64,000 bases of DNA from Stentor roeselii (lineage: Eukaryota; Ciliophora; Heterotrichea; Heterotrichida; Stentoridae). Position 1 is the first letter of the stretch; each line of letters begins with the position of its first letter. Made by a program: the position numbers and the translations under genes. Location of the stretch: contig RSEH01000127.1 in assembly GCA_006503475.1 (NCBI GenBank), forward strand, positions 62,001-126,000, read 5' to 3'. The notes under the pieces were generated by a model. That model worked only from the letters and a program-made list of their open reading frames with translations, was not told where the DNA came from and did not search any database. Shown here piece by piece: positions 8,890 through 19,200 of the stretch.

Positions 8890-10068
8890 ATGGTATTCAC
8901 AATTGAAGACCAGTCAAATCAGGAAATGACCTACGGCCCAGGTCTTCTGACAAGCAAAGACCTCCTAATGAAAAATCTCTCAAACTGCCAAATATTTATA
9001 TTCAACTTCAACCTTTCAGCTCAAATAATCAACTGCCATTCCTCACGAATAATAATCTCAGCACTTTCAGGAATGATCGAAGTTCACCAAAGCGAAGACT
9101 GCATAATATCCTCAGCAAGTAGCGAGGTATCAATAGAAAACAGTAAAAACCTAACACTTTTCCTATTCACCGAAACAGAGCCAGTGATAAAAAACTCATC
9201 AAGTCTAAAATTCGCTCCATTTAACGTGAAATTTTCAGGTCAAGACAGTTGTTTTACCGAAGCCCATCTAAATTGTTACAAAGACAAATGGTCAGAAGTC
9301 CATGATTTGAACAGAAATGAATCAATTCCTCACTACGAGCTCCTCAACCCAAAAGACTTCAAAGAAGAGTCCTTTGCCTTTGAAGGCGCTGGAGATGTGA
9401 TCAACCCAGTCCCTCGTCATGCGCATTACGGAGGAAGTTTAAAATACGAGATCATTCCTTACAGCAAGTCGCATAGTTACACCATTGAAAAAAAAGACCT
9501 GCCACCAAGTAGTAAAATAATTCACAGCGAGAACGATACCAGAAAAGACGTTCCTTATACAAGACCTCTTACTTTCCTAGAACCTGAAATTGTAAAGGTC
9601 ACAACTGAATCTGAAGTTCGAGCTGCTTTAAAATACTTTTATTTAGGAAAAAAAGGATTTGACTTGCTTAAAACGAATACACCTCCTGAAGCGAAAGAAG
9701 CTATTGAAAGTTGCTTGAATGAATTCAAAATATTGTTAAATGAATATCATGATGCTTTTTATGAAATTGTACTTGGAACTTGTTTTAGTATTGTTTCCAT
9801 GTTTGTTTGCTTACTTTTAATGCAGATTCTTAGAATGACTTCTGAATGGTTTGAAGCCTGTGTGGCTTGTGTGCTTATTTTCATGATTACCAGTGAAATC
9901 TTGGTGATTCTTCTTAGTTTCTCGCAGTGGAAAAAACTTAGAAGGCACTTCACGATGGTCTTCAGCGAGTTCAACGAAAGAAAAAAGGTAAAACTGAAAG
10001 ATTTCGTAGTTGACGTGGTGGGAACTTTTGATTCTGTAGAAATTTATATAACTAATGTAAAATCCTAA
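8890..10068 (+). CDS. RP2/TBCC-domain protein with two TM helices
   Basis: The 392-residue protein carries a TBCC/RP2-type right-handed beta-helix (about residues 10-145), recognised by the run CQIFIFNFNLSAQIINC, DCIISSASSE, EPVIKNSSSLKFAPFN and KWSEVHDLN. RP2 and TBCC are GTPase-activating proteins for Arl3 and tubulin. The segment equivalent to RP2's QFRTR arginine finger reads SSEVSIEN (77-84), so no catalytic arginine is seen. Two hydrophobic helices (about 294-316 and 321-345) near the C-terminus would anchor it in a membrane, which is unusual. It ends 19 bp from the stop of the convergent DHHC gene. Confidence 0.78.
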   Translation: MVFTIEDQSNQEMTYGPGLLTSKDLLMKNLSNCQIFIFNFNLSAQIINCHSSRIIISALSGMIEVHQSEDCIISSASSEVSIENSKNLTLFLFTETEPVIKNSSSLKFAPFNVKFSGQDSCFTEAHLNCYKDKWSEVHDLNRNESIPHYELLNPKDFKEESFAFEGAGDVINPVPRHAHYGGSLKYEIIPYSKSHSYTIEKKDLPPSSKIIHSENDTRKDVPYTRPLTFLEPEIVKVTTESEVRAALKYFYLGKKGFDLLKTNTPPEAKEAIESCLNEFKILLNEYHDAFYEIVLGTCFSIVSMFVCLLLMQILRMTSEWFEACVACVLIFMITSEILVILLSFSQWKKLRRHFTMVFSEFNERKKVKLKDFVVDVVGTFDSVEIYITNVKS

Positions 10069-10087
10069 AAATTCCAAGTCTTAAACA

Positions 10088-11056
10088 TTAAGAAGGAACT
10101 TTAGAAGGGAAAATCCACAAAGTATACCCTTTCGGCAGAGGTTTACAGCAGAAATGATGAAGATTCTTAAAAACTCCTGCACTAAAAGGACTTCCTAGAT
10201 GTTTCGGCCATTTGTTCAGGTAAGAAATATGATTCCAGCTAAGTTGCTCCCAAGTCGTCTTATTCTTCAAAATCAAAAAACAGTGAAAACCAAGTAAAAA
10301 GCTAACAAAAACATCGAAAATGCCAGCAAGGCTAATCGCAATAAAAACTGCCCAGTTTTTCTGAAGACTTTCAAAAAAACCATGAGCAGGACTGACACAA
10401 AATGCGAGTAAAGCCAAAGTAAAGTTGATAGTGAGACATTCAAAGAGAAGGTACCACCAAAAGCAGAACTTGTTCCTTTCTCCGATGCAGTTTCCCATCC
10501 AAGGACAGTGATGGTCGTAGAGGGCGATGCAGACATCGCAGTACTTGCAATGTTTTGCCCTGAGAGGCTGCTCGATGGAGCACTTTGTGCAAAATCGCGT
10601 TTCTATTTGGATCACGCTTTCTTCGACTGGCTGTTGGACCTCGACACTTACTCGGTCACCGGCTTCTTGTTCTTCGTCAGAGTCGTTTATCATTGGGTTC
10701 TTTCCTAATGCACTTATTGAAATAGGCCCTGAGTTCTCGTCTTCGATTTCTTTCGGCTCTGAATGCTTCTCTGATGCCTTTTGACGCGACTCTGTCAAAG
10801 GAGAGTTGTGCGAAAAATCTATTGATTGGGGCTCTGTTGAATGCATAGGCAGTTGACGAATCAACTTTTGTGACTCGATTATTCCCGGGTTTTTTAGACT
10901 TGTCAGTAGGTAGAAACCTAGAGATAGGAAATATAGTATGCTAGGTTTTTATTACTAGTAAAGCAATGATGCAAGAGTGATACGTGATAATGATCTGGAG
11001 GAGTGGATGGTCAGACCTAGAATAGAGAAGTGAAGTGATATTATTAGGATTTGCAT
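10088..11056 (-). CDS. DHHC palmitoyltransferase
   Basis: With one 15-nt intron removed (10941-10955) the gene gives a 317-residue DHHC S-acyltransferase. TM1 and TM2 (about residues 1-50) come from the first exon and the start of the second, followed by a LKNPGII segment matching the DPG motif that precedes the Cys-rich domain. The zinc-binding CRD reads CTKCSIEQPLRAKHCKYCDVC, then the catalytic DHHCPWMGNCIG, then TM3 and TM4. A TTWEQ segment matches the usual TTxE motif. Without the intron the first two membrane helices are lost. Such enzymes acylate cysteines on cytosolic faces of membranes. The ATG at 11056 is the first in frame. Confidence 0.93.
10941..10955 (-). other. 15-nt intron in DHHC gene
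   Basis: On the minus strand the intron is gtaataaaaacctag. Its removal fuses ITLASLLYY to ILYFLSLGFYLL and supplies both N-terminal membrane helices; unspliced, a TAA interrupts. Confidence 0.9.
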
Positions 11057-11276
11057 GAAATAACCTGAGTGAATATTACATTTTTTCATTTTTATTTTTA
11101 TTACGTTGGATTGCTTGTTGAAGACTTGGGCTGCATGAATTCAGTTAAACACCAGAATTTAAAATAACCCGAAAATCATCTCCATTAATTCAAAAACAAT
11201 AATTTTTCTAAATTTAAAAAATCCTTCAAAATCTAAAGCAACCAAAATAAATTCCCAAACTAACCAAATACTAAAA

Positions 11277-11825
11277 ATGTTAACATCGCTACTAGGAGCA
11301 GGTCTTTCTCTAACCTGCTTAATCTGGTTAGGTCTAAAGAGTATTTATATAATCGTCCTCTACCTAACCAACTGGGTGCTAGTCCTCGATCTCCTGACCT
11401 TCACCCTTCTCCTACTGAACAAATTTCCATCCCATCATAAAAAGCTACTGATAATAACCTGGACATTAGGTTGTCAAGTATCACTAGTATTCTGGGTAAG
11501 TGTCTATCCCTTACTTCCAGAATCAAAAATTCCTCCAGCATGGTTCAACTTCTTAAGTCACGGAGGGATCCACCTTCTTCTCTGCAAACTTTTCATAGAA
11601 AAAAAGCCATTAATAAAAACGAGAGACCTTCAATATCCTTGCATAGTCCTTCTTCTCTACACCTTACTAATCCTACTCCCATCAAAATCCTCAGGATTGA
11701 CAATCTACCCAAGTTTCTTAGAAGACCTTCAAACAACCCTTTCAATTCTTTTCTTTTCAACCTCAGTGATACTCTCCAGTTTCTTCCTAGGAAAGTACTT
11801 ATCCTCCAAAACTAAGCAAACATAA
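11277..11825 (+). CDS. AIG1/ADTRP-family membrane hydrolase-like protein
   Basis: This 182-residue protein has about six membrane helices. It aligns by eye with the FAR-17a/AIG1 family, whose animal members hydrolyse fatty-acid esters of hydroxy fatty acids with a membrane Thr-His pair. The Thr context LTNWVLVLDLL puts the likely nucleophile at T31. WFNFLSHGGIH puts the likely histidine at H95. The C-terminal YPSFLEDL...ILFFSTSVILSSFFLGKYL matches the family's last helix. It is a little short (AIG1 about 240). The function is inferred from family only. Confidence 0.72.
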   Translation: MLTSLLGAGLSLTCLIWLGLKSIYIIVLYLTNWVLVLDLLTFTLLLLNKFPSHHKKLLIITWTLGCQVSLVFWVSVYPLLPESKIPPAWFNFLSHGGIHLLLCKLFIEKKPLIKTRDLQYPCIVLLLYTLLILLPSKSSGLTIYPSFLEDLQTTLSILFFSTSVILSSFFLGKYLSSKTKQT

Positions 11826-11829
11826 TTAA

Positions 11830-12354
11830 TTACAAAGCAACTCTAGGAAAGTTAATCAAACTAAGTCCTTCCCTCTTTTCTTTTTCAAAACTTTCCCTGA
11901 AAAGTCGATATTTATTCATTTTCCTTCTAAAGCTGAAATTAATATCATTCGAAGGGTTTCTCTCAATAGAACTTTTAAAGTTTTCTCTTTCATTTCTAAG
12001 AGAAGTAGACCTTGCCCCATATCTATTCGGTATCGGAGGTTTCATGATGAAAGTTTGCCCAGTAGGAGCAACCAAACAGATCCTTTTCACCATCGAGCTC
12101 TTATTTTTATTATCTTTTACGAACCTCGACTCATGCCTCGAGGTGCTTCTTGGAGGTTTTCCTGTTGCAGTAGAAGGCCGAGTCGCGAGAGGTTTTTTCT
12201 TGACATTAACATTCACCTTCTTTTCTTGATTTCTGCAGTAAACCCAAGGATCAAGTTCATTATCAGAATTTCCAGAGTCATAAAAATTTTCTTTCTGACT
12301 TATTTCAATAAGACTTCTAATCGCAGCTTTTTCTGATTTTTCCTTTGAATCCAT
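11830..12354 (-). CDS. Small basic protein, unknown
   Basis: I do not recognise this protein. The ATG at 12354 gives 174 residues starting MDSKEKSEKAAIRSLIEI; the frame is open further upstream but has no closer natural start. The middle is a basic, Ser/Thr/Pro-rich stretch (RPSTATGKPPRSTSRH) typical of disordered cytoskeleton-binding or nuclear proteins. The C-terminus is again Arg/Lys-rich. It is tail-to-tail with the AIG1-like gene (4 bp) and head-to-head with the next gene (36 bp between starts). Confidence 0.65.
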   Translation of the reverse strand: MDSKEKSEKAAIRSLIEISQKENFYDSGNSDNELDPWVYCRNQEKKVNVNVKKKPLATRPSTATGKPPRSTSRHESRFVKDNKNKSSMVKRICLVAPTGQTFIMKPPIPNRYGARSTSLRNERENFKSSIERNPSNDINFSFRRKMNKYRLFRESFEKEKREGLSLINFPRVAL

Positions 12355-12390
12355 TTTTAGAATAAGAAAGTGAAATATGGATAAAACACG

Positions 12391-13380
12391 ATGTCTAAAA
12401 GAGCGAAAAATTACCAATTTCAAGGAATTGTTGATATTGATAGTGTAAGGACCATGTAGAAAACTCTAGAAATTCTTGAACAGTCTGTTAAACGACTTTC
12501 TGTTCAAACGGTTTTCACAGATAATTGGCTTGTAATCGCCAATGAACTTGAAAAGATCAGCAATGTTTCTTCAATGGAAATCAGCAAAAATACTGAAATT
12601 GAAAATAAGACTGCGGGACTTGGGACTCATGCATCTGGAACTCTTTGGGATAATGAAAAAGCTCAGGATTCTCTTAGGCTTATTGTGGAAAATGCGAAAG
12701 TTAATATTATTATTGCTTTGTTGAAGGATTTGAAAGTTGTGGCCAGGTCACCGAATTATCTTGATTTAATTGCGGGCTTGGGAAATCGCATTGGAAAAAG
12801 TGTTGAAGAAGTTAGTGAAAAAACAGCACATTTTGAATTTGATGCTGGATTGATTTTGAAAAGACTTTTTGAACATGTTGAAGCGGTTCAAACAGCTGAT
12901 TTGAATTTACTGCTTGAACATTTGCTGGCATGTATTAATGGAGTACTTGAGAGCCGTGTAATTCCAGATCACATCGAACTACGACAAGAAGGTCTAGTCT
13001 TCCACTACCTCTTCAGTCTCTTTCACTTCATCGAGCACCTAAATCAAGGTCAAATCGTAAACTGGTGCATATCCAACAACATAACTCAAAAACTAATCGA
13101 AATCCTTCTGCTTCGTCTCGAACTATTCCCCGACCAGATCCGACAAAAGCTTTTAGAAACCCTCGGCTCAATAGCAGACAACGTAATTTCCATTCAGGAA
13201 AATCTTCTCGATTCTCAATTTCTTCCAGATGCAGAAACCAAGCAAAAACTTGTCCTTCTCCGAAAAAACGTAATTCGCGATCTAATCGTCGAGTTCCCTG
13301 AAAGAAGGCCAGTGATTCGCCCCTTTCTTGAAGTGATCGACCGATTCGAGCGAGAACTTAAATTCCCTAAAAAGAAGTAG
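12391..13380 (+). CDS. Unknown helical protein
   Basis: After removal of a 15-nt intron (12445-12459) the gene encodes 324 residues starting MSKRAKNYQFQGIVDID. The protein is almost entirely predicted helix, with HEAT/armadillo-like runs such as LLLEHLLACINGVLESR and QKLLETLGSIADNVISI, and a basic C-terminus (KFPKKK). I do not recognise the family. The intron is well supported, since without it a TAG follows 23 codons after the ATG. It ends 17 bp before the LRR gene on the same strand. Confidence 0.78.
12445..12459 (+). other. 15-nt intron in helical-protein gene
   Basis: The intron is gtaaggaccatgtag. Splicing joins VDIDS to KTLEILEQSVKRL and opens the frame for more than 300 codons. Confidence 0.9.
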
Positions 13381-13397
13381 TTTCTTAAATAATTCAA

Positions 13398-15578
13398 ATG
13401 AAACAAAAATGCTTTGAACAGAGCTGGAATCGTCTCGAGTCCGCCTTGGGTCCGAACCTTCAAAGAGCGAATTCTCATCGAATCTCAAAGCGAAGCATCA
13501 ACTCTTCTCGCCTTCCAAGTTCAAGGTGCATATCAGCGAGTTTCCGCAGTAAAAACGAAAGCATTTCCGCAGGACAGGTGAAAAAGATCTACAAAGCAAA
13601 ATGTTTAGACATGGACATTCCAGTCCTTCCAGACCAAGAGTCTCGATTTTTAACTTATTGTCTGACGAACTTCAAGAACCGCCATTTTCATATGAAAGAG
13701 TCAGGACTTGGTCTTAATTCCTCCGTAGCTATCGGAAAAGTGCTGAAAACAACAAACTTCGCATTTGTGAATCTTTACAAAAATAGTCTTGGGGACAAAG
13801 GAGTTTTTTCTCTGATGAAAGAAATAAGCGACTCTCAGACAATTGTTCATCTAGACCTGAGTAACAATGAGTTAAGTCCAGAAGGTTTTGAAAAGGTAGG
13901 AAAGATCCTGACGTACCATCCAAGCATCATCAGTCTTGACATGTCTTCCTACGAAGGCCTTCATCGTAATCGAATCAGTCCAACCGGTGCAAGTTTTTTG
14001 AAATCCCTTCTTTCAAAGAACTCACTTTTACAGTTTCTCTGCATTTCAGGCACCTGTTTATCAGACGGAGTGGAATTCGTCTCACAAGGCCTCTCAGGTA
14101 ACAAGACTCTAGTCTCACTTGACCTAAGCAACAACTCCTTGACCGGCAAACACATGGAAAGTCTTTCAAAAGCTGTTGTTAAAAGTGAGTTAAAAAAACT
14201 TAACCTTCAAAGCAACTCCATCAATGACGAAGGATGCGAATTCTTAAGCAACATGATGATCGGCGCTTATGAAGCAGGTTGTCCTTTAGTCCAGTTTAAC
14301 CTCGCTCACAATTCAATCGGGACTAAAGGAGCAGGACAGCTTTTTTCATCACTTCGACTTAATTGCTTCATCAAAGACTTCAACGTTTCAGGAAACTCCT
14401 TCGCTTCTGGCCTTTCTCATTATTTTCCCTCGTTTTTAGCCGATAATGTCGCTTTAGAAACTTTAGACATCTCGAACTGCAGACTTAAACCTGAAGCACT
14501 TGCAGGCGTCGGTGAAGGACTTGCGAAAAATAAGAACTTGCAGAATTTGAACTTGAGTCTTAATAAGTTAGAAGAAGTTGGAATTGAACAGCTTGGAGCT
14601 GGCCTCGCGAAAAATGAAGGACTTCGACTTTTGGATCTTAGCAGTTGTCATATTAAAGGACAAGCTGCCGTGTTTTTAGTCAAGTCACTTAGAAGTAACT
14701 TTACTTTGAATCATATTAATTTGAAGGATAATTCGGTGAAGGATGTGGCAGGAGAACTTTTAAGTGACTTGACTCGAGTAAATAAGAATTTTTTGAATGT
14801 CAACCTTGATTTAAACCCTCTTAACTTGAAGTTTGTAGCGAATATCAAAGCTAATCTTAAGGAAAACGCGAAACTTTTTAGGAAGGGGGTCGTTCCGAGG
14901 ATTAGAAATGAAATTGAAAAAATTAAAGCTCCACTTGAAACTTTTGAATCAAAAAATGAAAAAATTAGAATGAAACTTCAGGAAAAAATGGTAAATCAGC
15001 AGAGATATGAAATTTTAGATGAAAGTTTTGAAGAAATCAAGGAAAAAGAAATGAAAAAAACGCAAGTTATGGTTGAAGAACATCGGGTTCTTAAATGCAA
15101 AAATCAGGACTTGAGTAGGATTATTGATGGGAATAAAGAAGAAGTTATGGTAAATGACAGGTAGACTGTTAAAGTCATGTCAGAGAAAAGAATTGAAGAA
15201 ATCGGACGAAAAATCAAATTAACTGAAATTGAAATTGACACGAAAAGCAGAAAACGTAAGAGGTATGAAGGAAATTCACTTAAAGAAAATGTTCATGGCA
15301 TTCGTGAAAGGGTCATGAACCAGATGAATGAAGTCAAATCTGAACTTAAACATGAAGAGTTTGGAAAAGCCAATGCGGAAAATGTCCTTAACGGGCTTAA
15401 GGATTCACTTGAAAGTAAAAAGAAGGAAATTGAAATGCTCAGAAATCAGAAAGTTTTGAGAATTCCTCCACAGTTCTTGGCATCTGAGAAACTTGCTATG
15501 AATAAAAAGAAGTACTCGCCTAAGAAGACTGCTATTCTTAATGTAAAGACTAAACGATCGAGTTCAGCAAGCAAGTAA
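13398..15578 (+). CDS. LRR (RNI-like) coiled-coil protein
   Basis: Joined across a 15-nt intron (15150-15164) this encodes 721 residues. A basic Ser-rich N-terminus (1-70) leads into about ten ribonuclease-inhibitor-type leucine-rich repeats (about 110-490) with units such as LDLSNNSLTGKHMESL and LNLAHNSIGTKGAGQL. Residues 495-700 form a long charged coiled coil. Proteins with this plan are common in axonemes and basal bodies, but the partner cannot be named. The upstream gene ends 17 bp before this ATG. A GTA...GAG 15-mer at the very end (15577 onward) was not accepted as an intron. Confidence 0.85.
15150..15164 (+). other. 15-nt intron in LRR gene
   Basis: The intron is gtaaatgacaggtag. 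Removing it joins NKEEVM to TVKVMSEKRIEE and extends the coiled coil by 137 codons. Confidence 0.9.
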
Positions 15579-16277
15579 TTTTCCAGGAGTAATGAAAAGT
15601 AATTATAATGATGATTTTATTATGTTTAGGTGAGGGATTGTTAATTGTTTTGAGATGTTTTTTACTGTTTATTTCTGGCTTGAGTGAATGGTTGGTGTGG
15701 AAATTAATTGAAAATACTTGTTAATAAATTTGAGTATTTTTAAAATTTAAATAATATCATTTGCAAATACACGGATTTTCTCTTAGACTTAAATTTAATA
15801 CCTGCTTATTTTTAATTAGTAATCTGATGTAAACTCTCATTTAAACAATGTTTTTAAAATTAAATCCTCGCTTTTAACGTTTAATTCTAATCGAGCAATC
15901 ATTTATTCAAACTCTGTTAAAATTTCTAAAAATTGGTTAATTCAACTGTGTTAGGTAAAAGATGTGATATAAATTTATTTGCGATTCACTTTCATTTTAA
16001 GAGCGATGATCAATAATATATTCTTAGCCTCGATATTAAATTGGCATCATGGTGAATATAATTATGGATTAAGATTATGAATGTTTGCCAATATAATGAC
16101 ACATGAACTTCTAATAATTTTTAACTTGCAACGTCCAGATTTCTTAAATTTATTAAATCTGCAAAGTTATTTTGAATATGGTATTCATCTTGATGAATAT
16201 TCGAGACTACTTGAATTTAAAGATTAATTTTTAAAGCTCTTTTTCTAAGGCTTTTTGAATATTGGATTCATTAGAAA
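15579..16277. other. Convergent AT-rich spacer
   Basis: About 0.7 kb lies between two convergent stops. It is very AT-rich with no open frame of note. I see no RNA gene or repeat. Confidence 0.5.
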
Positions 16278-19200
16278 CTATCTAAATAATTTAGGATTGA
16301 TTGCTTCAATCGTTGTTGTAACTCCAGGAACGACAAGAGTCTTTCTCACACACTTTTGCTTCAAAATCAAATAAATAGTCTTAACAAAAATACTCAATGA
16401 TCCCAACATCTGAGTAGCCATAATAGCATTGATAAGGCCAACTAGCAAATCATCGATGGTTTCTTTAAACCCTGAAGGAATGTTAAGTAAATTGATAGCA
16501 CAGAAAACGAAAATCAATGTAATTCCAAGTTCAGAAATCGCATTTGATAGATTCAAGATTTTCTCACCAAAGGGTCTAAAAAAAGCAAGATAAACAAAAT
16601 TCTGTATATTTCTTACACATCCTGACAAAACAAGATTTAAAGAGAGCTGGACAATAGGAACATCCTGCAAAAAAAACTGAATAATCATGTAAGCAATTCT
16701 TCTTGTAAAGAAAAAAAAGTAAAACTGAGAGCTTCCAAGTCCTTTATCATTGTTAAACTCATAAAACAACGTTCCCCAATTCGCTTGAACTTCTTGATTT
16801 TCATTACTTATCTCTTCCCTTTTCTTATAAGTAAAAACAAAAAACACAATAGGAGTAGCAACAACAATACCCTAATTTTTTATTACCGCAACAAGGAAGC
16901 AAACAATGAAATTAATAGCTTCGACCCAAAAAAAACTCGGAGTAGTTAAAATCCCAACTAAAGCAGCAGCGAAAACATCTAAATAAGAAGTGATCCAAAA
17001 TCTAACAAAAGCTCCATATTTATAGTTCGCCAAACTGTTCATAATCTTTCCCTTTATAAATGGAATAGAAAAAGGTTTAAATCTTGTCAATTTTGACGAG
17101 AGAAGAGTAATTAAAAATATTGCAATCATGCTAAGAAATGCAGAAATATAACTCCCAATGTTAAAAAGTATCAAATGGTCTTTATACCCGAATTTGAAAG
17201 CCTTTTCAAATGGTTTAACTCCTCCTGTTCTAGGAACAAAATAAATAAAAATGTTAGGAAACATGTTGTATTTTTTTAAACCTTCTAAGTAGCCTAGAAA
17301 CTTCGGAGGTAATTCGATTGAGCTCATTGCCATGAAGCACAACATTTGAATAGTATTGATAAAACTCCATAAAGAAGCTGGATTTGGATTTGCCATTGAA
17401 AGTCCGATACTTGTAGAAGTGTATGTCATTGTAACAGTCTCACTTGTGGCTTTAGCTTCTTTTTGCTTTTGTATTGAAGTGATTTTTTCTTCAGAATAAA
17501 GTGATTCAGTCAAAGAAGTTGTCAGAAGTTGGCTGTTGTAAATAGAATATAAAGGTTTTGTGAAGTTTACTTTTATCTTAGTGTCAGTCTTTATCAACTC
17601 ACTTGATTTGAAATCAAGTAAAAATCTTAAATTTGTCCATTTTTTTATTGAAATCTCTTTAATTTTTCCTGAAGAAAGAGAAACTTCTAAGGAGTCTAGT
17701 GTCAGATCTTTCAGTAACTGGTCCTCAAAATGAAGATAAACCGAATTTCCGTTACTTGTTAAAAGTTTAGCTTCGAAGAAAGCTTTGACACATGAGTTGG
17801 TTCCATTGAAGCCGAGTTCACAAAAGCATTTCTGATCTTTTAAGTTAGCATTTTTGACACACTCAAGACATTCACTGCCACTTTTACATGTTAAGCAAAG
17901 TTGAGGGCAGGTCGTACAAGTGAAGTTATCATAATATTGGTAAGATTCACAGTTCCTGCACTGTTGAATTGCATAATCAAGAACCAAGTCAGCCTTACAA
18001 GAACATTCACCTTCAAAGGAAGTATCTGACCCAGATGAGCAAGATTCACAAACTTGATCATCAAAATCCTGGCATAAGGAGCATAAAGGATCATTACAAA
18101 GGGAGCAGGAGTCGTTTCTTCTACATCCTTGAGAACAAGATGGCAAACAAGGACTGCAGTTGTTATAACTTGGACCCACCCAGTACTCGTCTATTTCACA
18201 GTCAATAAGACAAGACCCATTATAAGGGTATTCACAGAAATCTGGTATTATTATTTGTCTCTCAGTGTTGAACTTGCCGGAGAATATTGAAAATTCATAT
18301 ATAAAACCTTTAAAAAAGAATTGGGAAGATTTTCCTATTGTGAAACTACGGGAATTGTAGTGATTTGGAGTGAAATATAAAGAATTTGAAGATAGATCAT
18401 AGAATTCATCATTTAGATATAGTTCGAAGGTTGAAATACTAGAGAATTTGTAGAATATAGTTATTTTTAACCATGATGTAAATAGTTTTTCAGTTAAAAA
18501 TAATGTTTCAGAGATATTGCCGAGGGTGTCATTTTTAAAAATCTTCACAGTTCCATTATCCAAGCAAAAATTCAAAAGATCATATTCAGGTAACGACATC
18601 GAAAAATAGCAACTTTTTAAAGACTTAGTATTAATCCAAGAGTGAACAGTCCAGTTAATAGGTAAAGTTAAATTTCTCTGTATCCATTTCCCAAATGGTG
18701 CAATATTAACAACTGAAGATTCCCCATTAAAGTAAAAACCTCTTAAATAGCTCACAAAAGGATCCTGCACATCATAACTAGGGTAAAACTCATAAGAATT
18801 CCCACAAATAATCTGAATTCCTGCAACCTGATCATTCCAAACTCCTAAATTCTGACTAAAATTCGTATAAAAACTAGGTCCTTCATATGTTTCACATACT
18901 TCTACGCTACTTCCCGAAGGACACCCAACACAAAATCCTTTAAACTTAAAAAGTCCATCTTTGCATTCAACACAATCATAACTTGAATTACCTGAGCAAG
19001 TCAAGCATGAGTCATGACAACTAAAAACTTCAATACAAGTGAGTTGAGTATAGTTAAACCCACTACTGCAAGTGCAGATCCCTCCAACAAGTACTGCAGA
19101 CCCGAAGCACTCAAGACATGTATTAAAACTTGAACATTTTAAGCATAAAGGATCATTGCAGATTGTGCAAGTATCTGGATTACTGCAACCATTTAAGCAG

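Noticed and set aside
15577-15591. Possible 15-nt intron at the end of the LRR gene
   Set aside because: It ends GAG and would change only the last few residues; there is no domain evidence for it.
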